From NCBI GenBank assembly GCA_965153355.1, contig OZ231127.1:15500001-15564000 (forward strand): 64,000 nucleotides of DNA. The letters run 5' to 3'. The notes beneath the pieces were generated by a model. It had not been told where the DNA came from, did not search any database, and saw nothing but the letters and a program-made list of their open reading frames with translations. This DNA comes from Flaccisagitta enflata. Lineage: Eukaryota > Chaetognatha > Sagittoidea > Aphragmophora. A program made the translations under genes and the position numbers. Below, in pieces: positions 56,151 through 64,000 of the stretch. Position 1 is the first letter of the stretch, and each line of letters opens with the position of its first letter.

Positions 56151-56670
56151 CCTCCTCCGACCCGTTCTATAGGCTCTCCAATCCCTTTCTCCCCTTTACT
56201 AATCTTTTTCGCCCAGGGCCGCGTGACCCATCGGCCTCAATCGCCTTGGCTCCCGCGGTCTTCACTCGCGGTCTTTTTCCAAGGAATGGTGCGGGCAAAC
56301 GGAGCAAGGGTGGAAATCAAAATTTTGCAGGTAGATGTCTCGTGTCATGTAGTAGCTCTCTACAAAATTTAAGGCCCATCTGATCATTTCCTCTATAGTC
56401 CCCTCGGCCCTCGGTCCCAATTCTCTTGGCCTTGGCCGCCGCAGCCTCATCTCAACCCATTCTTTGGTTGGGTGTTACGGACAAACGGATGAGGGGAGAA
56501 GGTTGAAACTTGGTAGGCAGTTCCCCATCTTCTTTTACCATACCACCACCTTCTTCTTATTTTATACCACCACCACTATTACTTCTATGTCTCTCCTCCT
56601 CCTCCTCCCCCTTCCCATGTCTTTAATTTCACAACCCTTTTATAAAGAAATAGGGGGGGGGGAGAAATAT
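56151..56670. other. Intergenic, no gene recognised
   Basis: Mixed composition; short TCCTCCTCC tract near 56590 and a G run at 56653-56662. Confidence 0.35.
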
Positions 56671-56803
56671 CAAGGCCGGATACACGAAATCTTGTCGCGG
56701 ACGGTTGGACAGGAGCTGTAGTGCAAAAACCACTCAGAAATAAAAAATGTGACGGACCTACCGATAAACCGACGGTGTAGAGTCGCGTGTCAGCAACTAA
56801 AAA
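56671..56803 (+). mobile_element. Family A element, short
   Basis: CAAGGCCGGATACACGAAAT, TGTCGCGGACGGTTGGACAG, AGCTGTAGTGCAAAAACCAC, a short block, GGTGTAGAGTCGCGTGTCAG and CAACTAAAAAA. Confidence 0.83.
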
Positions 56804-56856
56804 ATTTAAATGCATTTTATGAGTATAACTCCTTTCAAAATAAAGAGACAACTGGG

Positions 56857-57073
56857 AACAAGTGACGCGAGGTCACAATATCGTTGCGGACGAGTGGGCA
56901 GGGGCATCCAACCCCCATTCACAACCCAAACCACCCCCAACACTCAAACATTCACAAAAAGTATCAAAAATGCTCGTTTCGTCAAATCGATAACCGCTTC
57001 CAACGGACCAATGGACCAACGGATGGACGGATGGACAAAGCCTCCTATAAAGTTGCGTATCCGCAACTAAAAA
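56857..57073 (+). mobile_element. Family A element, GACGCGGGGTCAC subfamily
   Basis: AACAAGTGACGCGAGGTCAC, CGTTGCGGACGAGTGGGCAG, CATCCAACCCCCATTC, a GGACCAATGGACC block, GCCTCCTATAAAG and hairpin AGTTGCGTATCCGCAACT plus AAAAA. Confidence 0.87.
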
Positions 57074-57100
57074 CATAAAAAAACAGGTATCAACTTAAAA

Positions 57101-57265
57101 TAAGGCCGGATACACGGAAATACAGCCGCGGATGGTTGGGCAGGAGCAGTAATGCAAAAACTGATCAAAATTCAAAAATGTGACGTACGGACCAATGGAC
57201 GGACTGACCTACAGACCAACCGACTGACACGGCAAGGTGTAGAGTCGCGTGTCCGCGACTAAAAA
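57101..57265 (+). mobile_element. Family A element
   Basis: TAAGGCCGGATACACGGAAA, AGCCGCGGATGGTTGGGCAG, AGCAGTAATGCAAAAACTGA, a GACC/CAACC block, GGCAAGGTGTAG and hairpin AGTCGCGTGTCCGCGACT plus AAAAA. Confidence 0.88.
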
Positions 57266-57762
57266 TGCTCAATAAAACACATTTTGGGACGTTTTCAAAC
57301 ATTCTGCATCTTTCTCAGTAAAAAAATTTATCAATTTCCCCCTTTTAAATTTTCCCTCAAAAATTCCGCCCACAATTTGTAGGTCTTAAGAGGGTCAAAT
57401 TGGGTGTCCAATAGCTTTTTATGGGGTTTTGATGCTTAGCTATTCATTCCCGTTGAAATCGCGACCTAAAAACTACTTCGAAAATTAAACCATTTTTTTT
57501 TTGCATTTATTTAGCTTTGAGGGGTGAAATGGGGCATGGCAAGACCCCGGGACCAGCTGGGGAGGTATGTCTTGTCACTTGCTACAAGTGCACCATATTT
57601 TTTTTTTTAATCCATCCGCTCCTTGTAGGGGCATTCTGAGCCCTCTATCCATTTAAACGGTTTTTCCCGTTTTTTTTTTTTTTGCCGAAGATCGCTAACA
57701 AACTCCTTGGCCACGATCGCCCCAGGCTCGGCTCGGCTCCTCTCGGTCATTTCTACGCGTCA
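57266..57762. other. Intergenic, no gene recognised
   Basis: T-rich patches (57490, 57598, 57671). GGGACCAGCTGGGGAGG at 57549-57565. No gene. Confidence 0.35.
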
Positions 57763-57905
57763 TTTTTAGTCACAAACACGCGACTCTACACCTTGCCGTG
57801 TCGGTCGGTCCGTTGGTCCATCAGTAGGTAACATTTTTGAATTGTGAGTGGTATTTGCATTACTACACCTGTGCAATTGTCCATAACTGGATTGCAGTTT
57901 ATCTG
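57763..57905 (-). mobile_element. Family A element
   Basis: On +: TTTTTAGTCACAAACACGCG, CTACACCTTGCCGTGTCGGT, ACATTTTTGAATTGTGAGTG, TGCATTACTACACCTGTGC, CATAACTGGATTGCAG. Same subtype as 57101-57265, in inverted orientation. Confidence 0.78.
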
Positions 57906-57950
57906 GTCTTCTTTGATTCTCTCTTCAAGTTTTTAACCGCAGTTGCATAT

Positions 57951-58160
57951 TTTTTTAGTCGCGTGCTACGTGACTCTATACCCTGCTTTATCGGTCCGTC
58001 CGTCCGCCCGTCCGTCAGTCAATCCATCCGTCACACTTTACTTTTTTTGTTTTTTTGCGGTTTTTGGCGTCACTGCCCCTGCCTAGATAATGGAGTGACC
58101 TCAATTATGGCCCCTACCCACCTGCACGCGACTGGGGTAGCCATGTATCAGGCCTTGTTT
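57951..58160 (-). mobile_element. Family A element
   Basis: On +: TTTTTTTAGTCGCGTGCTAC, GTGACTCTATACCCTGCTTT, CACACTTTACTTTTTTTG, ACTGCCCCTGCCTAGATAAT, GCACGCGACTGGGGTAGCC, ATGTATCAGGCCTTGTTTT. Confidence 0.88.
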
Positions 58161-58468
58161 TCTCTCATTCCCATTTGGGTCACATGCACATGACTCTACA
58201 CCCCACCTCGAATATATTCACTGGTACAAAACATTTTCATCTATTTCTATCTATGTCTATCCCCCCTCTCTTGCTGCTTATCTGTCTCTCTCTCTCACTC
58301 TCTCTCTCCTCTTCATATCATGCATCCTTAATCCCGACTTTCAACTTTGATTCTATTGGATCTTGCAAATTCCTACCATATTTAAGCGGCCTTGTCTGTT
58401 TTTGAGGGTAAAAAGACAAAAAGAAGATGTACTAAGCAAATCCGCTCATTTTGAGATTTTTTTCTGTC

Positions 58469-58593
<125 letters not shown>

Positions 58594-58845
58594 TTATATC
58601 TCAACTTTCTACGCTCGACTTTCAAATTTCTATTGCAGTCTTTTGCATCTTCGCCCCAAATCCCTACTCTCGACGCGTAACATCAATGTATTAATTAGAA
58701 AGAAATTTTGAAATTTTAAAACTTTCTCCCTCTCAATTTCCCCCCCCCCCCCTTCTCGATTGAGGTTCTCCGACTAAAAATGCTTTTTTCTCTTGAGTGA
58801 GGGATATTCTTCCACTTCTCATATATAGGGAAATAGAAACATGCA

Positions 58846-59038
58846 TGCACATGACTCTACAACCCGCTTTGTCCGACATTTGATTGATCGGTTGGTGAGT
58901 TGGTCACACTTTACTTTTTTTTTTTTTTTTTGATTTTACTTCTTTTACCTCACTGCTCCTGCTCAAATGGTCTGGTGACCTCGAATATGGCCCCTGCCCA
59001 CCCGCACGCGACTTCGGTAGCTGTGTATCCGGCCTTGG
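58846..59038 (-). mobile_element. Family A element
   Basis: On +: ATGCATGCACATGACTCTAC (decayed hairpin), AACCCGCTTTGTCCGACATT, TTGGTCACACTTTAC, TCACTGCTCCTGCTCAAATG, CGCACGCGACTTCGGTAGCT, GTGTATCCGGCCTTGG. The tetranucleotide block is short. Confidence 0.83.
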
Positions 59039-59254
59039 TATTCTGACAAAAGCGCTCACCAAAACGGATTCACCTCATATCTCTTACATTTTCAAAAAAG
59101 GCGTTTCATCCTAATACTGCTCTCATATGTAAACGCTTTGAGCCTCAGGAACTACATTTTTCCCAAGTGGTATATCATTTAAACAATTTCTAATTCTCAC
59201 CAATGTTTTTTAATATTACTTTTAGAAATAAAATGATTTTTACTATAGGGGAAT

Positions 59255-60019
59255 GTAGACTTTTGTCGTAAATTGGGCCAATAATAACACGGGCAGCCCC
59301 TTGTCTTATACATAGATGTTGCAACAACGCTACTTTTCGTCACGATACATTTCTGTTTTCCGCTCCTGCCCACCTGTCCACAACTGGGGGGAGTGTATAC
59401 AGCCTTGTTATTTGCGGACACGCAACTGACAAGTCTCTCCATCCATCAGCACAGCTAAAAAATTGGAATAACAAGCCTTACAGATCCTTTTTGGGCGTCG
59501 GGCCCTAAGAACCCATGTCCAGTAGAACACAGGGGGGGGGAAGAATTTCCAAATGTCCATCCTTCTGTCCACCCCCCTCCATTGGCCATCAACGCCTCAA
59601 AATTGCCCTTCCAGCCCTCAATTCAGTTTGCTAGGCCTAGAATAGGCAGTCAGCCAGCCTCAAATCTGTCCTCCAAATCTCAAATCTGACCTCTAAATCT
59701 CAAATCTGCCCTCCAAATCTTCAATCAACCCTCTAAGCATCAAGTTAGCCCTTTGTGGCTGAAATTGGCCTTCCAAACCACAAATCTGCTCTCCAAGCCT
59801 CAATTCTGCCCTTCAGCCTTCAAATATGCCTTCAATTCCCCAGATCAGTCATCTACAGCCTGAAATATGCCCCCTCTGGACATCTGGAAATTTCTTCCCC
59901 CTATATTCTAAAGGATTTCGGTCCGCTGTCCTCCTCTCAATCATCTTCTTCACTGAATCACTCCCAAAAGGGCATTGGTTACCACTAACTATGTGTGATC
60001 CCCCCCCCCCCCCCCCCCC
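59255..60019 (+). repeat. Composite repeat, copy 1
   Basis: Order: AAATTGGGCCAATAATAACA, GATGTTGCAACAACGCTACT, a family A-like segment (59335-59412), GCGGACACGCAACT, CCATCCATCA, AAAATTGGAATAACAAGC, TTTTTGGGCGTCGGGCCC, ~20-bp units such as CCTCCAAATCTCAAATCTG, GGACATCTGGAAATTT, GGGCATTGGTTACCACTAAC and a 20-bp C run (60000-60019). Copy 2 is at 61777-62515. Confidence 0.8.
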
Positions 60020-60183
60020 GCTTCATTCTCCTTGGTGCCAAATGAAAGACAATAATCAAACTCAATTCCTTATTGATTTCATTTGAGGGGCCATTGGTTT
60101 GATTGATTTCTTAATTTATGATGACAAAATGAAAACCATGAGTGTCTGAAATATGTTGGAAAGTTCAAAACTAACTACAACAT

Positions 60184-60417
60184 TTTGAGTCGCGTGCTAC
60201 GCGACTCTACAACCGCTTTGTTGGTCTGTCCGTCCGTCTGTTGGTCCGCCCGTCCGTCGGTCCATCCGTCCATCGGTCCATCCATCCATCACACTTTACT
60301 TTTTTGGGTTTTTAGGTTTTTTTGGCTTCATTGCTCCTACCCAAATGATCCGTTGACCTCAATTACGGCCCCTGCCCACCCACATGCGACTGGGTTAGCC
60401 GTGTATCCAGCCTTGTT
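60184..60417 (-). mobile_element. Family A element
   Basis: On +: AGTCGCGTGCTACGCGACTC (hairpin), a GTCCGTCCGTCTGTTGGTCC block, CACACTTTACTTTTTTGGG, TTGCTCCTACCCAAATGATC, CATGCGACTGGGTTAGCCG, TGTATCCAGCCTTGTT. Confidence 0.9.
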
Positions 60418-60984
60418 CCCAACAACCTCTGACATCGGAGCTTAAACTTCTTCATGTTTTGTGCCTTTTAAACAACTGGCTCCAAGTCATACTATATTGG
60501 TGAAAACAATTATCGACTTTGAAAAAGTACTGTTCCTAAAGAATAAAGCTGTAGACCCCAGATTGGTTTGTGTGAAATGTCAAAATCTTCAAAATGCGAC
60601 CAATGTAAAGTGTTTTGCCTTGTCCATTTAGGTGCAGCATTCTTTTAAATTGGATGCTACTTTAAACCACTGTCGCGTTTCTTTCCGCCAAGATGGTAAA
60701 CTGACCAAATTCAATGCATCCCAAAAAATCACATTTTAATCATCCTGCAGTCTGGACCCAGCGGTGTCTTTCCATTAAATGGTACAATGGTCCATAAGTC
60801 AATCCCCTTTTTACTTTTCAAGCCTTCAAAACCTTCCTGAGCTAACTAACTTCTGTGCAAATGCACTAATGAATTTTTCTACCACTGATCCTGCCCACCC
60901 ATGTTTTTTTTTGCCAATATTATAAAAATTGTACAAAGCGCAGATTATTTAATTGTTTTTGTTGTTGTTGCGCTATCTTTAATT
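60418..60984. other. Intergenic, no gene recognised
   Basis: AT-rich unique-looking sequence. Confidence 0.35.
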
Positions 60985-61098
60985 ATTTGCGGTTTTTAGC
61001 CTCACTGCTCCTGTCCAAATAATCAAATGACCTCAAATACGGCCCCTGCCCCCCCCCCCCCGCACGGAACTGGGGTAGCCGTGTATCCGGCCTTGTTT
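60985..61098 (-). mobile_element. Family A 5' fragment
   Basis: On +: TTTGCGGTTTTTAGCCTCAC, TGCTCCTGTCCAAATAATC, a 12-bp C run, GCACGGAACTGGGGTAGCCG, TGTATCCGGCCTTGTTT. The tetranucleotide block and hairpin are missing. Confidence 0.8.
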
Positions 61099-61776
61099 AA
61101 TAAGGGTGCCTGGTTGAAGTTTTGGTAGGGGAGGTGGTGCAACTCACTGATAGCTGGAAACATCACATATCACAATTGATGGTACTGTAATCATACATAG
61201 AATGAATTACAATTTTCTTCAAACGAGAAAGCATTTATTTCTGTAGATCATTTATACAATCACAAATGAGAAGTATTGCTTGTTATTACATCAGAGAAAA
61301 ACTGTCGTAAATTCTTGGGAACGACAATAACAAAGAAGTGGTACCCAGTTACAAGGCTCACACTTTATCAGTCATTAAAAATTTTGCTTCCCTGGCCTTG
61401 AGAAAAATATAAATGTTTGCGCAAATTGATGCTGAGATATTTTCTACATTCCTGTTTCAAAATTCAAGCTAGAAAGGAAAAGGATCATACCTCAGAAATG
61501 AGGCTAAATTCAGCTAAAAATGTACGACCGAAAAAAGCGAAATGAATAAAAGAGACATTTTAAATAGTATCTAAGACAATTTCTGGTGTATTTGGAACAA
61601 TTGTAACAACAATATAAACACTATCTTTTGTTAGAATGCTGCCGTCATAATCTGTTTATGAACTGTTAATTCTTAAAAAAATAAAAAAAAGGACCTTTTT
61701 CAACTAATTTTTATCAGTTGCAGTAAGGTAAGGAATCTAAATCATAGATTTTTGGAAAGATATTACAAACAGCTTT
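61099..61776. other. Intergenic, no gene recognised
   Basis: AT-rich unique-looking sequence. Confidence 0.35.
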
Positions 61777-62515
61777 TATTTGCCACCAGTCTCATAGGTG
61801 AGTTTTGCACTGAGTTGGGCCAAGACTAACACTGGGGCAGACCCCTTTCCTACACATGGATGTTGCAACAATGCTACTTTTTTAGTTGCGAACACGCAAC
61901 TCTATAAGGGCCTTTGGCCGTCTCTCCATCCATCAACACAACTTCAAAATTGGAATAAGAAGCGTTTCCAATGCTTTTTGGGCAGCGGCACCAAAGGACG
62001 ATGTCCTGTAAAACAAAGGGGGGAATTTCTAAACGTCAGTCCTTTTGTGACTATTGTACATCCCTCAATCCATCATTTTGTCCATCCTTCAATCTGTTCT
62101 TTCATCCATCCCCCCCCCCCCATTGGCACAAAATCGCCCTCCCAGTCCTCAATTTAGCCCTTCAGACCTCAAATAAATCTGCTAGGCTTCAAATCAGTTA
62201 CCCCCAACTTTAAATTTGACCTCCAAATCTCAAATCTGCCCTCTAGACCTTCAATTAACCCTCTAAGCATCAAATTAGTCCTCTTTGGCTCAAATTTGCC
62301 CTCCAATCCTCAAATCTGCTCTCCAACCTTCAAATATACCTTTACTGCCCTAAATGAGTCATTTGCAACCTTATGTATGCCCCCTCAGGACGTCTAGAAA
62401 TTTCCCCTGTATTCTACAGAATATTGACCCTTTGGGGCTGCTGCCCGGCTCTCACTTCACTTTTTTACTGACAGGGCATCGAGTACCGCTTACCATGTGC
62501 GATCCATGGATGACT
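61777..62515 (+). repeat. Composite repeat, copy 2
   Basis: Same order as 59255-60019: TGAGTTGGGCCAAGACTAAC, GATGTTGCAACAATGCTACT, TTTTTAGTTGCGAACACGCAAC, CCATCCATCA, AAAATTGGAATAAGAAGC, TTTTTGGGCAGCGGCACC, ~20-bp CCTCAAATCTGCCCTC units, GGACGTCTAGAAATTT, GGGGCTGCTGCCC and GGGCATCGAGTACCGCTTAC. It begins beside the inverse of the dispersed 27-bp repeat. Confidence 0.82.
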
Positions 62516-62594
62516 AAATGTGTATGTCACCAGCTGCATCACCAACTTCAATACCAATTTCACTACCGGCCACATTTCCATCTCTCATCGCTGT

Positions 62595-62600
62595 TTTATT
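62595..62600 (-). promoter_or_regulatory. Candidate polyadenylation signal AATAAA
   Basis: TTTATT on + lies about 260 bp beyond the stop of the minus-strand gene. Only the hexamer supports it. Confidence 0.35.
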
Positions 62601-62860
62601 CTCCGGAAATATCACACATTAAATACTTTTCGTGTTCGGGTATATCAAATAACTAGAGGAGATATCATAAACATGCGACAATAACGCCATAAACATGTTC
62701 TAATACAAAAAAAAAATCATCTCAAATCAAATCCGGCATCAGGAAATTTTTAAAGGTAATATCCTAAAATTAACTTTCAGTCTAACCAATACCCTATTTT
62801 CCAACTGAAATAGGGTTTAAAACCATTTGGTACATGTTGCGAAAAGTTCTCATAGCCAAG

Positions 62861-63778
62861 TCAAACAATGTATTCCAAAAAGGAAGGCCAGGCTGGCCAT
62901 GTATCGTCCTCATACAAAGTGCGCCGAGCTTTTGTAAAATATTTGAAACGCCGCATCCTTTCTTGGGTCATGTTCATGAGTTGAGGGGAATGATTGTGTC
63001 CCAAGCCACACCCTCCATGGCAATTCTCTTTTTTGCATGAAGCTCCACACCCTTCCTCTAAAACCAATGCCTCTGATTTTGAAGTTTTTGGCTGTGTTGT
63101 TGCCTTGGAATCCTCCATAATTGCATCCCGCTCCATCATTACTTCCATGACCAGCTGCTTCTTTCTTCTTAGATTTGTGATTTCCCTGATGCTTTTCTGG
63201 TAGCAGAAATCACAGGGCCCCGAGCAAATCTCATTGACAGCTTGCTTGCATCCAAAGGCAATAAGCATATCCTTTGTTGATGCATCAACAACTGCACCAT
63301 CCATCAATCCTCCACTGGCTCCGTTTCCTGGCAACATCACTCCCTCCGTTTCCCATGCTGCGAAGTAATCCTCCAATGCCGTCACAACTGTTCTCTCAAT
63401 CCGCTCCTTCATCGACTGCCCAAACTCCTCTAACAATGGTAACTTAATCCGCATTGGATACTGCAAAAATCCGCATGGTTTGGCTTTCATGGGGGGCACC
63501 TGCTTTGAAGCTTTTAATGCCAACTCCAACTCCCTATTCCAAAACAGTGAAAGGACATAGTCTCTTGACCTCTTTTCCAAACTCCACTTTTGTTCCTTAG
63601 CTTTTTGCTCCTCCATCAACTTTACAGTTTCTTTCCTGGCTGTCTCACATGCATTTGCAATGCATTCACATCTGGGACAACTACATTTTTTCTGAGTTTC
63701 TTCCAAACTCATTCCGCTCTCCAAATCCAAATGTGCAAAGCACTCAGCTACAGTGTTCATCTGATGGTTTGATGCCAT
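62861..63778 (-). CDS. Unrecognised Cys/His-rich protein, 305 aa
   Basis: The first ATG (63776-63778) sits in good context (A at -3, G at +4); the frame is open two codons further upstream to a TTG. Not recognised. Three metal-binding-like clusters are visible: CSCPRCEC (C32, C34, C37, C39, plus C44); C177 with CSGPCDFC (C185, C189, C192); and C244-x3-C248-x4-C253-x3-C257 with H254, H261 and H263. Between the first two lies an acidic/basic helix-rich region (residues 45-145) with a possible short coiled coil at 45-75. No signal peptide or membrane segment. It could be a nuclear or transposon-derived zinc protein; the composition is ordinary (not low-complexity), which supports real coding. 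Possible introns upstream cannot be judged because the window ends 222 bp beyond the start. Confidence 0.7.
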   Translation of the reverse strand: MASNHQMNTVAECFAHLDLESGMSLEETQKKCSCPRCECIANACETARKETVKLMEEQKAKEQKWSLEKRSRDYVLSLFWNRELELALKASKQVPPMKAKPCGFLQYPMRIKLPLLEEFGQSMKERIERTVVTALEDYFAAWETEGVMLPGNGASGGLMDGAVVDASTKDMLIAFGCKQAVNEICSGPCDFCYQKSIREITNLRRKKQLVMEVMMERDAIMEDSKATTQPKTSKSEALVLEEGCGASCKKENCHGGCGLGHNHSPQLMNMTQERMRRFKYFTKARRTLYEDDTWPAWPSFLEYIV

Positions 63779-64000
63779 TTTCAATTTCTAAATCAAAATA
63801 AATTGGTAAATATTATGTTTTAATACAAGCATTTTACATTAACAGTGTGTAACAAATTCATTCTCCAACGTAATTCTAAACAAATCACAATAAGAAGACA
63901 AAGTCAATATGTTCCCATAACACTTTTTAGATATGTATGACCAAATATGTCTTTAGTCCAACACACTTTTGTTCCCTCACTCTTTACTTCTTTTCTTGGA
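63779..64000. other. Upstream of the Cys-rich gene
   Basis: AT-rich; no clear TATA box or splice site was identified. Confidence 0.3.

Overview
This window looks like nuclear DNA from an animal, probably an invertebrate. The clues are a BEL/Pao-type retrotransposon Gag frame (a group known from metazoans), a 4-kb intronless gene combining eukaryote-style domains (an SF1 ATPase core followed by a Kelch propeller), good Kozak contexts, and long di- and trinucleotide microsatellites. No bacterial operons, rRNA genes, CRISPR arrays or convincing tRNA genes were seen. The species cannot be named from the sequence alone.

Only three protein-coding segments can be supported. (1) 2-817 (+) is the end of a BEL/Pao-like Gag with zinc knuckles, cut by the window edge. 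(2) 40336-44367 (-) is a 1343-residue intact frame: possible N-myristoylation signal, permuted papain-like NC-type domain, a middle region that may be a degenerate NERD-like fold, an SF1-type helicase/ATPase core and a C-terminal Kelch-type propeller. (3) 62861-63778 (-) is an unrecognised Cys/His-rich protein of 305 residues.

Almost everything else is repeats. Two related families of short elements (called A and B here) recur more than 30 times on both strands. They begin AACAAGGCC, carry a GACC/GACG-type tetranucleotide microsatellite near the 3' side and end in a hairpin such as AGTCGCGTGCACGCGACT followed by AAAAA. This layout resembles non-autonomous Helentron-type elements (HINE/DINE-1/pearl). 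The 5' subterminal motif and the 3' hairpin stem appear to change together between copies. Family B copies can grow to nearly 3 kb by expanding internal arrays. A third family (C) carries GGGCAGCGGCCCC...GGGGCCGCTGCCC arms around a 20-bp minisatellite and ends in CGCTTTTGCGACTATT. There are also several unrelated foldback elements, one with a 4-bp target duplication and a paralogous empty site, a decayed Tc1/mariner copy, a small palindromic MITE, satellites and recent tandem duplications.

Layout: 1-5 kb Gag end and non-coding DNA; 5-19 kb families A, B and C, foldbacks and satellites; 19-28 kb Tc1/mariner remnant, satellites, the giant family-B copy and a nested family-C foldback; 28-39 kb foldbacks and family-A clusters; 39.7-44.4 kb a repeat-poor island holding the large gene; 44.8-53.7 kb microsatellites, duplications, a terminal-module satellite and a large palindrome; 53.7-62.5 kb dense family-A copies and composite repeats; 62.8-64 kb the Cys-rich gene.
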